NCBI GenBank assembly: GCA_030652715.1
Contig: JAUSQB010000076.1
Location: 1-8,234, forward strand
Direction: 5' to 3'
Length of the DNA: 8,234 nucleotides
Source: Rugosibacter sp.
Lineage (GTDB): Bacteria; Pseudomonadota; Gammaproteobacteria; Burkholderiales; Rhodocyclaceae
Each line of letters opens with the position of its first letter. Positions within the stretch are counted from its first letter, which is position 1. Shown here one piece after another: positions 1-6,742 of this stretch. The notes under the pieces are model-generated. The model had not been told where the DNA came from. It saw only the letters and a list, made by a program, of their open reading frames with translations, and did not search any database. Both the position numbers and the translations under genes were made by a program.

Positions 1-1951
1 CTTCGTCCAGCCAACGGTTCATCACCTGCTCAACTGCCCAGGCTGCCTCGCCCAGGTCATGCAGGCCGACCATGCGGCCACTGCCTTTAAGCGTATGAAA
101 ACCACGGCGCAAAACCACCAGACTTTCTCTGTCGCCTGGTGTGGCATGCAGTTGCCGCAAATGAGCAGAAAAAGTTGTCATGACCTCGCGCGCTTCTTCG
201 AGGAAAATATCCCGTAGCTCGGCATCAAGCGCGTCTGTCTCTGCCTCCGCATCGGCCGACTCGTTAGCTGAAATGCTTGCCTGGACAGCGTTATTTGCAG
301 TCGCATCAAAAAGGAACGTGGGGTCAGCTACGCCCTGCGCAAGCTGAGAGACAAATAACCCAATCGACAGCAGTTTTTGCGCTATCTCCGCAAAATCCGC
401 TTGTCCGGAAATAAAGTCCGGTTGCGCAAACTGGCCGATGACCATGGCACATTCATCGAATACTGCCATGACACGGGGTTCATTCAGTGTCGCCAGCGCG
501 CCCCTGATTTTTTGCAACGGTTGCTCTAGTGCCGCCAACCCTTCTTTTTGTGAAGGATTCCGGAAGAAACCGTCCAGGGTTTGTTCGATCGTACCAAGAT
601 GCGCCTGCATTTCATCGGCGACTGATTTAAGCAACAAGTGCCCCGATGGGCCTTGCGGTTTGACATCCGGCAGCAATGCAGAGGATGCCGCCAATGTATC
701 GCCTGAGGCTGCAGCCAAAAGACGAACAACCACAGCATCGACCTGCTGGGGAAAGTCATCTCCCAGCATCTCAAAATGATCCAGCGCGGATTCCGCCAAA
801 AGCAAGGCAGCTGCCATCTCAACCGCTAGCGCATCGGTATGTCGCGTGGGGTCATGACGTAATCGATTCGTCTGCTCGCGAATGGCCGCTGTCAGCTTCA
901 CATAGGAAGGCTCATGCGTTGCAGTTGCCTCATTGGCCAACCATGTGACATGCTCATGAAAAGGCAGTAACGCAGCGATCAAGCCGCCTGAAAGATGATC
1001 CCATTCTTGCCGGGCAGCCGCCACCAACTCGCGCAAATGACGAATACGCTCGTTTTTCTGCTCGGCCGTTGCGAGTGCAGTCGGCAAAAGACTCTCCAGC
1101 CGGTAAGCAGCACGCACCACAGCCAGCGCCGCATGACCCTTTTTGGCCGTAGCAGCCAAATACAGCGCCTCGCGCAAGAAGGGTGCCTGCACCCCTTCCG
1201 TAATCGTCCCGTCAACAAGCTGTTTGATCTGCGAAGCCAGATGCAACAAGAAGCGTTTAACCTCAGTCACATCAGGCAAACCCTCGGCACCCAGTGCATC
1301 CATCACACCCAGGGAAATCCACCAATACGCCCGGGCAACCGGTGTCGTACGGGTCAACTCAATCAGGGTCAGCGAGGATTTCATCTCACTGATGCCGCTC
1401 GGATCATTCTTGATCCATTTTAACAAGCCACGCTCAAACCCCATGCGCGCAGCCCGCAAACGCACCACCAATGCGTCACCCGTCAGTGGATCGTGTTCGC
1501 GCTCTCGCCGGGGTGGGCGCTGGGTCAAATCGGGGAAAAACATCTCGCACGGGCTAGGCTCGGGCACGCCCTGTTGCACTGCGAATTCACGGTAAATCGG
1601 GAACAGTTTCAATGTTTGATGCGCGCTCCCCGCCATCAATTCATCAAGATAAAGGCGCAACGCAGCGATACCCGCCTGAATAACCGGCAAGGCAGCCTCC
1701 GCATCAGTCACCTTTTTTTCGATCAGGGCCAGCAGCAATTGCTCCATGGCCAGAGAAAATTCAGTAATCCCCTCCAGACCAACGATAGCCAGCGCACCAT
1801 ATGCCTGATGCAAGCTGCCACAGGCTTTGGTTAATAGCGCATCTTCAGGGTGAGCGGCATAGACGGCAAGCTCAGCATTGGCCTGCTCAAGCGCTAGATC
1901 AATTTCGCCTTTCACCCATGAAAGCGGCCCGATATCCAATGCGATGGCCAT
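1..1951 (-). CDS. chpA: ChpA/PilL-type hybrid CheA histidine kinase of type IV pili, N-terminal part (cut by window edge)
   Basis: Reading from the ATG at 1951, the frame stays open for 650 codons to the left edge, so the C-terminal part is missing. The product is the N-terminal half or less of a CheA-like kinase with several histidine-phosphotransfer (HPt) domains; P. aeruginosa ChpA has about 2,470 residues. Three HPt-like segments are visible. The first (about 1-110) has H48 in LHQAYGAL, with Tyr where HPt domains have Lys. The second (about 440-540) has QKIRG at 480-484, with Gln in place of His. The third (about 578 to the edge) has the canonical HTLKGSGRMVGL, with H619 (bases 95-97) as the likely phosphorylated residue. 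An Ala- and Glu-rich linker lies at about 550-577. The start is supported by an in-frame TAA three codons upstream and by AGGT at 1960-1963, 8-9 nt before the ATG and overlapping the pilJ stop, so translation is probably coupled to pilJ. Kinase, CheW-like and receiver domains would lie beyond the window. Family assignment is strong from context and the HPt motif. Confidence 0.9.
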   Translation of the reverse strand, partial: MAIALDIGPLSWVKGEIDLALEQANAELAVYAAHPEDALLTKACGSLHQAYGALAIVGLEGITEFSLAMEQLLLALIEKKVTDAEAALPVIQAGIAALRLYLDELMAGSAHQTLKLFPIYREFAVQQGVPEPSPCEMFFPDLTQRPPRREREHDPLTGDALVVRLRAARMGFERGLLKWIKNDPSGISEMKSSLTLIELTRTTPVARAYWWISLGVMDALGAEGLPDVTEVKRFLLHLASQIKQLVDGTITEGVQAPFLREALYLAATAKKGHAALAVVRAAYRLESLLPTALATAEQKNERIRHLRELVAAARQEWDHLSGGLIAALLPFHEHVTWLANEATATHEPSYVKLTAAIREQTNRLRHDPTRHTDALAVEMAAALLLAESALDHFEMLGDDFPQQVDAVVVRLLAAASGDTLAASSALLPDVKPQGPSGHLLLKSVADEMQAHLGTIEQTLDGFFRNPSQKEGLAALEQPLQKIRGALATLNEPRVMAVFDECAMVIGQFAQPDFISGQADFAEIAQKLLSIGLFVSQLAQGVADPTFLFDATANNAVQASISANESADAEAETDALDAELRDIFLEEAREVMTTFSAHLRQLHATPGDRESLVVLRRGFHTLKGSGRMVGLHDLGEAAWAVEQVMNRWLDE

Positions 1952-1961
1952 GAATAGTTAC

Positions 1962-4058
1962 CTATACTTTGAACCCGGCAACCGAGCCCTTTAACTCAAT
2001 CGCCAGTTGCGCCAACTCGGAAACCGCCAGTGCTGTTTTTTGTGTTCGCGAAGTGGTCTGACTGGTAATTTCAAGAATATGCTGCATCAGTTCGGTAACC
2101 GCTATCGCGCTTCGTGCCTGCGCTTGAGTTGCGCTGGCAATATTTTCAACGCGTTGCGTCAAGTCTTTGGATACATCGGATATATCAGCGAGTGACTGGC
2201 CTGCAGCATCAGAAAGTTTGGCGCCTTCTACCACATCTTGCGTTGAGCGCTCCATGGCGGCAACAGCATCATGCGTGTCCGTTTGAATGGTCTTGACCAG
2301 GGTGGCGATCTGCTTGGTCGCAGCAGCCGACCGTTCAGCCAGTCGCTGAACTTCTTCAGCAACAACCGAAAAACCACGTCCCGCTTCGCCCGCAGAGGCT
2401 GCTTGAATGGCAGCATTCAAGGCCAATACGTTAGTCTGTTCAGTAATATCTGAAATAAGCTCGACAATTTCACCAATCTCCTGCGAAGACTCCCCAAGAC
2501 GCTTGATCCGCTTGGCAGTATCCTGGATCTGATTGCGGATTTCGTTCATGCCGGTAATGGAGTCCGCCATGGCGTCAGCGCCTTTTTGTGCAGCGCTAAG
2601 CGAGGCCCGGGCAACTTCGGCTGACTTTTGAGCGGTAGCCGAAACCTCATCCATCGAATTGGCAACGGTCAACACGGATGCAGTAGCAGAACGAATCTCA
2701 TTAGCCTGGGTTTCTGAAGCCTGCAATAGCTGCGTAGTTACATGTTGCGCTTGCTCGGTCGTTTTAGTCACGCGTTCAGCAGCGCTATTTGCCCGCCGTA
2801 CAAGCGTGGCGAGCTCTTCGATAGCAAAGTTGACTGAATCGGCAATCGAACCCGTTATATCTTCAGTAACCGTCGTACGTATCGTCAAGTCGCCGTCTGC
2901 CAAATCACCCAGTTCATTGAGCAGACGCAAAATGGCATTCTGCGTTTTTTCGGTCGATGCCTCGGCCTGGCGGCGCTGCTCTTCGGCACTTTCGCGACGC
3001 TGGTTGGTATCGTGGTTATAGAGCAGGATGAGTGCAACAAGCACAACAAACGCAAGAACCCCGAAAACGGGTGCTGCCACAGCAAGAATTTTGTGAGTGG
3101 CAAACTCATCCTGATATCTTGCGGCCAAGGCATCAGCAGCAGCAATCAAGCCTTGCGAGTTTTTAGCAAGTATGGCGCCTTCCGTACGGATTTTGACTAT
3201 GGGACGGACATCGGGAGCGATGCCCTGGCGGGCGTCCTGGGATGCTTGTGTGTCAGCATCTGAAGAGAACAACTGGTTAAATTGGCGAACATCCACGGGG
3301 AGATCCGCAAACCGTTCGTCAATGATACTCAGTGCGGTTTGCAACTCACTTCCGGAGGGTGCCAACGCCAGTGCAGCAGGAATATCTCGCGTCAGTTGGC
3401 GTGACAACTCCTCAGCATCGTCCTCATTAAGTCCGGTAGCCCAGCCAAGCTGGATAGCTGCGCGCAGAATCCGTTCCGCAAGAATCGCCAACTTTCCCTC
3501 ACTGGATTCAGCTGCTTGGCGCACAATTTTACTTTGCGCGATTGATTCCAGAGCCAGCTTTCCTAGGACCTCCAGAGGTTGCTTACGATCTGCAACCTGG
3601 ATCAGCATGGCGTCATAAGGAGCCCAGGCAGCGCTTAATTTATCCAGGTGCTGGCGCGACTCTCCAGAAGTCGGCCGGATGCGAACCCCGTTGACGACTC
3701 CCCCTCCCTTGAGGGCGGCAAGCGTCTGATTAATCTTTACGCGTGCATTGGCCAGGTCTTCGAAGCTCGCTTCATTACCCTGTAACGCATTTTGCATCAA
3801 GGGTGAAATTTGATAAGCCAGAGGCTTTAGTTCGTTGATCGCCCCGGAATAAGCAGCACTTTGAGCGCTGTTGCGCAGCTGAATGTAAAAAACCGCAGCG
3901 GCGAGAAGAAAAAACAGGGCGAATGCCGCACCCAGAAAACGAAACTGCTGCTCCCGCGACAGGCTGCCTGAAGCGGCTGTGGCTTTACTCTTTATTTTTA
4001 CTGTATCAGTCGTCTTGGCTGCATTTTTTCTGAATAGCGCAAGATAGTTTAGTCCCAT
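1962..4058 (-). CDS. pilJ: PilJ, methyl-accepting chemotaxis transducer for type IV pili
   Basis: A 698-residue inner-membrane chemoreceptor that in the Chp system senses pilus or surface signals and controls ChpA through PilI. It has a Lys-rich cytoplasmic N-terminus (1-40), TM1 at about 41-61, a periplasmic PilJ-type region (62-324), TM2 at about 325-347, a HAMP-like segment (about 371-425, with [16 protein letters not shown]) and a long coiled-coil signalling domain (about 440-690). The hairpin tip that contacts kinase and CheW is at 535-578, with [12 protein letters not shown] and [15 protein letters not shown]. There is no C-terminal NWETF-like pentapeptide for CheR/CheB tethering. Start choice: the frame extends to a TTG at 4115 that would overlap pilI by 23 nt. 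The ATG at 4058 is preferred because it is preceded by GGGGA (4067-4071) at 8 nt spacing and yields the short charged N-terminus expected before TM1. The gap to pilI is then 34 nt. Confidence 0.95.
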   Translation of the reverse strand: MGLNYLALFRKNAAKTTDTVKIKSKATAASGSLSREQQFRFLGAAFALFFLLAAAVFYIQLRNSAQSAAYSGAINELKPLAYQISPLMQNALQGNEASFEDLANARVKINQTLAALKGGGVVNGVRIRPTSGESRQHLDKLSAAWAPYDAMLIQVADRKQPLEVLGKLALESIAQSKIVRQAAESSEGKLAILAERILRAAIQLGWATGLNEDDAEELSRQLTRDIPAALALAPSGSELQTALSIIDERFADLPVDVRQFNQLFSSDADTQASQDARQGIAPDVRPIVKIRTEGAILAKNSQGLIAAADALAARYQDEFATHKILAVAAPVFGVLAFVVLVALILLYNHDTNQRRESAEEQRRQAEASTEKTQNAILRLLNELGDLADGDLTIRTTVTEDITGSIADSVNFAIEELATLVRRANSAAERVTKTTEQAQHVTTQLLQASETQANEIRSATASVLTVANSMDEVSATAQKSAEVARASLSAAQKGADAMADSITGMNEIRNQIQDTAKRIKRLGESSQEIGEIVELISDITEQTNVLALNAAIQAASAGEAGRGFSVVAEEVQRLAERSAAATKQIATLVKTIQTDTHDAVAAMERSTQDVVEGAKLSDAAGQSLADISDVSKDLTQRVENIASATQAQARSAIAVTELMQHILEITSQTTSRTQKTALAVSELAQLAIELKGSVAGFKV

Positions 4059-4066
4059 AAGATGGA

Positions 4067-4071
4067 TCCCC
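4067..4071 (-). promoter_or_regulatory. Ribosome binding site deciding the pilJ start
   Basis: GGGGA on the minus strand lies 8 nt before the ATG at 4058. The alternative TTG at 4115 lies inside pilI. This supports the shorter 698-residue PilJ. Confidence 0.5.
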
Positions 4072-4092
4072 GGTAAAAACGCAAAGAACGGA

Positions 4093-4662
4093 TTATTGGC
4101 AAGAGGTGATATCAAGCCACAGTGGCGACGTAAGCAAAAGCGAGATGTTCAGCATGCTCCACTGCATGCCTTGGTCATCAGTAACCAGCGCCTCCTGCCA
4201 GTTGGCAGGCTGTGCCGATGAAGTCAAAACACTACTGCCCTGATCCGGCGTATCCTCTGCAAGTTGAAAGCCGGATAGCGGACGCAAGCCTAATGTGCGC
4301 TCAATAAGCAACGCGCTATTGGCCCCATGACGAGCACCGATCAATAAAATCCGTGCCTGGGCTGGTGTAACCGGAGTCAGGGAGCCGCCTCTCCAGGCGG
4401 AAAAATCAATCACGCTATGCAGGGCGCCACGAATATTCGCAACGCCAAGAAACCAGGCTTGCGTCAGAGGCACCGTTGTTATTTCAGGATACGGCAGAAT
4501 TTCACCCGCTTCAGCCAAGGGAATCAGCCAACGCCTGCCACCCGGCAAGACTTCCGTACCCGATTCGACTGCCAGCACGGATTGTTCGATTTCGCCACGC
4601 TGTGCTGCGATCAGACGAGCAGACAGCTTTTCCTGAAACTCGCGTCGATTGAGCTTAGCCAT
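4093..4662 (-). CDS. pilI: PilI, CheW-like adaptor of the pilus chemosensory system
   Basis: A cytoplasmic 189-residue scaffold protein with one CheW domain, expected to couple PilJ to ChpA. After an N-terminal helix of about 30 residues ([13 protein letters not shown]), the CheW fold starts with [13 protein letters not shown] (43-55). It includes the signature [18 protein letters not shown] (73-90), whose R79 in NIRG matches the conserved Arg of the CheW NLRG motif. A second half ends at about 180. The length is usual for PilI. The start at 4662 gives the [10 protein letters not shown] opening I expect for PilI-like proteins, but no Shine-Dalgarno is visible in the 15 nt between it and the pilH stop, so translation may depend on coupling to pilH. 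A less likely alternative is a generic CheW, but the position between pilH and pilJ argues for PilI. Confidence 0.93.
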   Translation of the reverse strand: MAKLNRREFQEKLSARLIAAQRGEIEQSVLAVESGTEVLPGGRRWLIPLAEAGEILPYPEITTVPLTQAWFLGVANIRGALHSVIDFSAWRGGSLTPVTPAQARILLIGARHGANSALLIERTLGLRPLSGFQLAEDTPDQGSSVLTSSAQPANWQEALVTDDQGMQWSMLNISLLLTSPLWLDITSCQ

Positions 4663-4677
4663 AGGAAATTACAGCAC

Positions 4678-5043
4678 TCAGGGCAGAGCAGCAATTTTTT
4701 CCAAAAGCAGCGGGCCGTCAATAGGTTTTATGATGTAGTCAATTGCGCCCTGACGCTTGCCCCAAACCTTGTCAGTCTCCTGATCTTTCGTGCTGCAAAT
4801 GATAATTGGGATGTCCTTCGTTGCCTCATCACGCGCGATAGCACGCGTCGCCTGGAAACCATTGAGACCGGGCATGACGATATCCATCAAAATAAGGTCT
4901 GGTTTCAGTTGCTTGGCCCGTTCAACACCTTCTTCGCCACTCTCTACGGTTACAACACTGTAACCTTTTGCAGTCAGAATCTGAGTAAGAATGAGTCTTT
5001 CGGTAGGCGAGTCATCGACAATCAGTATTAGCTTGACAGGCAT
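4678..5043 (-). CDS. pilH: PilH, single-domain CheY-like response regulator
   Basis: A cytoplasmic 121-residue stand-alone receiver. In P. aeruginosa PilH is a ChpA target that opposes or tunes PilG output and influences pilus retraction. The acidic pair D10-D11, phosphoacceptor D54 (LMDIVMPGLNG), the S84-T85 switch region and K106 (IIKP) are all present. The segment TKDQETDKVWGKRQGA (85-100) is highly characteristic of PilH and separates it from PilG. There is no output domain. The start at 5043 lies only 2 nt after the pilG stop and has AGGGGA (5053-5058) at 9 nt spacing inside the end of pilG, so the two receivers are almost certainly co-transcribed and probably translationally coupled. 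Confidence 0.95.
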   Translation of the reverse strand: MPVKLILIVDDSPTERLILTQILTAKGYSVVTVESGEEGVERAKQLKPDLILMDIVMPGLNGFQATRAIARDEATKDIPIIICSTKDQETDKVWGKRQGAIDYIIKPIDGPLLLEKIAALP

Positions 5044-5045
5044 GG

Positions 5046-5441
5046 TTACTTTTCCCCTGATATATATGCTGCCACTACCTTAAGCAAGGCATCTTTAGTA
5101 AAAGGCTTGACCAGATATTCGTTTGAGCCGGCCAGACGTCCGCGCGCCTGGTCAAACAAACCGTCTTTTGAGGAAAGCATAATAACGGGTGTTGCAGAAA
5201 ATTTCGCATTTTTCTTGAGCAACGAACAGGTTTGGTATCCATCCAGACGCGGCATAAGAATATCGCAAAAAACTATGTCCGGACGGCAGTCATTGATTTT
5301 AGCTAACGCATCAAAGCCATCTTCAGCAAGCATCACCTTGGCACCCGCTTGCAGGAGAAAAATTTCCGCACTTTTGCGGATGGTATTCGAGTCATCAATC
5401 ACCATGACGGTAATACCGGCAAGTGCTGGGTTCGTTGCCAT
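5046..5441 (-). CDS. pilG: PilG, single-domain CheY-like response regulator
   Basis: A cytoplasmic receiver-only protein of 131 residues from the chosen start. In the Chp pathway PilG is phosphorylated by ChpA and promotes pilus extension and, in P. aeruginosa, cAMP synthesis. Visible receiver residues are D16-D17, phosphoacceptor D60 in FCDILMPRLDGYQTC, S90 in MLSSKDGLFDQARGR, and K112 in LVKPF. MPRLDGYQTC and SSKDGLFD are typical of PilG. The frame could also begin at 5468, adding nine residues. The ATG at 5441 is preferred because GGGGG (5450-5454) precedes it at 8 nt spacing and the receiver fold begins soon after. The gap to the upstream rubredoxin is 59 nt. Confidence 0.95.
   Translation of the reverse strand: MATNPALAGITVMVIDDSNTIRKSAEIFLLQAGAKVMLAEDGFDALAKINDCRPDIVFCDILMPRLDGYQTCSLLKKNAKFSATPVIMLSSKDGLFDQARGRLAGSNEYLVKPFTKDALLKVVAAYISGEK
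5053..5058 (-). promoter_or_regulatory. Ribosome binding site of pilH inside the end of pilG
   Basis: AGGGGA on the minus strand sits 9 nt before the pilH ATG and inside the last codons of pilG. This is one of the clearer Shine-Dalgarno sequences in the window. Confidence 0.6.
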
Positions 5442-5449
5442 TATTACTA

Positions 5450-5454
5450 CCCCC
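5450..5454 (-). promoter_or_regulatory. Ribosome binding site deciding the pilG start
   Basis: GGGGG followed by T on the minus strand lies 8 nt before the ATG at 5441. The upstream ATG at 5468 has only a GGGA two to three bases away, which is too close. Confidence 0.45.
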
Positions 5455-5500
5455 GTATCATGAGGCATTTCCCGCAGACTGCCGACCTCGCAAACCCATG

Positions 5501-5683
5501 TCAGGCCTCCACCATCTCAAAGTCATCCTTGCGTGCATTGCAATCGGGACAAGTCCAGTTAGGCGGCACATCCTCCCATCGCGTTCCTGCGGGGATGCCA
5601 TCATCGGGCCAGCCCTCGCTTTCGTTGTAGATAAAGCCGCAAATCAGACACAATAGCTTGCGATAGGGTTGTTCGGTAGTCAT
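5501..5683 (-). CDS. rubA: Rubredoxin
   Basis: A 60-residue cytoplasmic iron-sulfur-free electron carrier with one Fe(Cys)4 site. The two ligand pairs are C12-x-x-C15 (LCLICGFIYNE) and C45-x-x-C48 (NWTCPDCNARKDDF). The core GWPDDGIPAGTRWEDVP (24-40) is standard for the family, and the length is normal for a single-domain rubredoxin. Its redox partner cannot be read from the window, as no rubredoxin reductase or alkane hydroxylase is adjacent. It lies 59 nt upstream of pilG on the same strand and is probably the first gene of the pil chemosensory operon. No Shine-Dalgarno is seen before the ATG at 5683, yet there is no other in-frame ATG nearby. The gene symbol is by family only. Confidence 0.95.
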   Translation of the reverse strand: MTTEQPYRKLLCLICGFIYNESEGWPDDGIPAGTRWEDVPPNWTCPDCNARKDDFEMVEA

Positions 5684-5704
5684 AGTGCGCTGTTGAGTTA
5701 GAAT

Positions 5705-5723
5705 TTGGGCTATATTAACCCAA
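5705..5723. repeat. Inverted repeat TTGGG-N9-CCCAA upstream of the rubredoxin gene
   Basis: Perfect 5-bp arms (5705-5709 and 5719-5723) flank nine AT-rich bases. One C-A mismatch next to the arms is followed by two more complementary pairs. It is centred 31 bp before the rubredoxin ATG and encloses the candidate -10 box TAATAT. It could be an operator, but no known regulator site is recognised. Confidence 0.4.
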
Positions 5724-5740
5724 GCTGCCTGCTATGGTTA
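5712..5740 (-). promoter_or_regulatory. Possible sigma-70-like promoter of the rubredoxin-pil operon
   Basis: On the minus strand TAATAT (5717 down to 5712) resembles a -10 box. A weak -35 candidate, TAACCA (5740-5735), lies 17 bp upstream and matches TTGACA at only three of six positions. Transcription would begin near 5705, leaving a leader of about 20 nt. The weak -35 suggests activator dependence or that the call is wrong. Confidence 0.25.
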
Positions 5741-5761
5741 TCCTCGTCTGAGGTTACCCTC
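5736..5761. repeat. Tandem 10-bp element, also nearly palindromic, between divergent operons
   Basis: GGTTATCCTC (5736-5745) and GGTTACCCTC (5752-5761) match at nine of ten positions and are 16 bp apart. The stretch 5736-5759 is also an imperfect inverted repeat: CCTC-GTCT-GAGG at its centre, with eight of ten arm positions pairing. It overlaps and lies upstream of the possible -35 of the rubredoxin promoter. The function is unknown; a protein binding site is the simplest reading. Confidence 0.45.
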
Positions 5762-5796
5762 ACGCCTCCCGCCGGGCTCAATAAAATTTGCCCTGT

Positions 5797-5809
5797 TTTA
5801 CTTGGTAAA
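5797..5809. repeat. Short inverted repeat TTTAC-TTG-GTAAA upstream of thiD
   Basis: Perfect 5-bp arms with a 3-bp centre. The related element GGTAAAT occurs at 5804-5810 and again at 5835-5841, 31 bp apart, each soon followed by CATG. It could mark an operator or be chance in this small AT-richer patch. Confidence 0.25.
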
Positions 5810-5812
5810 TAC

Positions 5813-5839
5813 ATGGCCCAAAATGACCACGCCAGGTAA
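5813..5839 (+). CDS. Possible 8-codon leader reading frame before thiD
   Basis: ATG at 5813 opens a frame encoding MAQNDHAR and ends with TAA at 5837-5839, directly abutting the ATG at 5840. It has only a weak GGT as ribosome site and contains no thiamine-related or regulatory codon run. It may be chance, or a coupling leader for thiD. Nothing shows that it is translated. Confidence 0.12.
   Translation: MAQNDHAR
5834..5837 (+). promoter_or_regulatory. Candidate ribosome binding site for thiD
   Basis: AGGT lies 8-9 nt before the ATG at 5846 but only 2-3 nt before the in-frame ATG at 5840. This favours 5846 as the thiD start. The difference is two residues. Confidence 0.4.
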
Positions 5840-5845
5840 ATGCAC

Positions 5846-6730
5846 ATGAATGCCATACCTCCAAAAAATGCAACACCGCCCATCGTCTTGACCTTCGCCG
5901 GGTCTGATCCCACTGGCGGGGCAGGTTTGCAGGCTGACATTCTGACCTTGGCCAGCCTGGGTTGCCACCCGTTATCCGTTGTCACCGCAATCACTGTTCA
6001 GGACACCGCCGGTGTCGAGGGCATTCTGCCCATGGAGGCCGGCTGGGTAGCCGATCAAGCACGCGCTTTGCTTGAAGACATGCCGGTGGCTGCGTTCAAA
6101 ATCGGCATGATAGGCAGCGTAGAAACCATTGCCGCCATTGCCGAAATCGTTGCCGATTATCCGAATATTCCACTCATCCTTGATCCTGTGCTCGCCTCGG
6201 GGCGAGGCGATGCGCTGGCCGATGAAGACATGATCGAAGCCTTGATTGCTCTGCTGTTGCCGCAAACCACGGTGCTCACGCCCAACAGCCTCGAAGCGCG
6301 CCGCCTGGTGCAAAAGCCTGAAGAAGAGCAAGACGATGTGCAACAAAGCCCGGATCTTGCCGCTTGTGCGCATCAGCTGATCGATACCGGTTGCGAATAT
6401 GTCCTGATTACCGGCACCCACGAAGACACCACACAAGTGGTCAACACGCTGTATGGCAGCCACGGCGTTGTACGCACCGATCGCTGGGAACGATTATCCG
6501 GCAGCTATCATGGTTCCGGTTGCACGCTGGCCGCTGCCATCGCCGCGCATCTGGCCCACGGCATGGATTTACCCGAAGCCATCGCCGGCGCACAGGAATA
6601 CACTTGGCAAACGCTGGCTGCAGGCTTTCGCCCAGGCATGGGACAATTAATCCCTGACCGTCTTTTCTGGTCACGCGATGATGACAATAATGACGACGCA
6701 GCGGATAACCAGGAAGCAAGCCAACCTTAG
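5846..6730 (+). CDS. thiD: ThiD, hydroxymethylpyrimidine / phosphomethylpyrimidine kinase
   Basis: A cytoplasmic ribokinase-fold enzyme that phosphorylates HMP and HMP-P to HMP-PP, the pyrimidine donor for ThiE. With the 5846 start it has 294 residues. Key parts are LTFAGSDPTGGAGLQAD (about 15-31), the substrate end; FKIGMIGS (84-91); LDPVLASGRGDAL (112-124); LTPNSLEARRL (144-154); and the HGSGCT anion-hole motif (222-227) with C226 in the catalytic region. LASGRG replaces the MVAKSG often seen in enterobacterial ThiD; I believe this is common in betaproteobacterial ThiD-type kinases. It is somewhat longer than the roughly 266-residue E. coli enzyme, because of an acidic stretch (about 158-164) and an Asp/Asn-rich C-terminal tail (about 278-294). 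The in-frame ATG at 5840 is an alternative start. The gap to thiE is 12 nt. No TPP riboswitch is seen upstream. Confidence 0.93.
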   Translation: MNAIPPKNATPPIVLTFAGSDPTGGAGLQADILTLASLGCHPLSVVTAITVQDTAGVEGILPMEAGWVADQARALLEDMPVAAFKIGMIGSVETIAAIAEIVADYPNIPLILDPVLASGRGDALADEDMIEALIALLLPQTTVLTPNSLEARRLVQKPEEEQDDVQQSPDLAACAHQLIDTGCEYVLITGTHEDTTQVVNTLYGSHGVVRTDRWERLSGSYHGSGCTLAAAIAAHLAHGMDLPEAIAGAQEYTWQTLAAGFRPGMGQLIPDRLFWSRDDDNNDDAADNQEASQP

Positions 6731-6742
6731 ACTCTTTCACGC

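Noticed and set aside
526..1218. Short minus-strand frames inside chpA that might suggest a frameshifted gene
   Set aside because: They are in a different frame from ChpA. Translation from the ATG at 1951 is uninterrupted to base 1 and contains the HPt motif at the expected place, so there is no sign of a break.
995..1834. Several plus-strand frames of 113-150 codons opposite chpA
   Set aside because: They overlap one another in different frames and lie antisense to the continuous 650-codon ChpA frame, which carries a canonical HPt motif.
4059..4115. Longer PilJ starting at a TTG at 4115
   Set aside because: It would overlap pilI by 23 nt, use a rare start, and add 19 residues before a good ATG that has its own ribosome site.
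4417..5031. Plus-strand 204-codon frame opposite pilI and pilH
   Set aside because: It is fully antisense to two genes with intact family motifs and its product shows no recognisable domain.
5684..5845. TPP riboswitch upstream of thiD, suggested by CTGAGG followed by TTACCC
   Set aside because: The rest of the conserved THI-box core (the GAACCTGAT-like segment and the closing helix) is absent, and the segment is better explained by the tandem repeat at 5736-5761.
5710..5994. Minus-strand 94-codon frame with a hydrophobic, membrane-like stretch (FMCIYLAWSFWAMYL) across the thiD start and intergenic region
   Set aside because: Over half of it is antisense to the well supported ThiD N-terminus. 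The hydrophobic run can arise from that antisense sequence, no family is recognised, and it would cover the promoter region of the rubredoxin operon. A homologue in another genome would reopen this.
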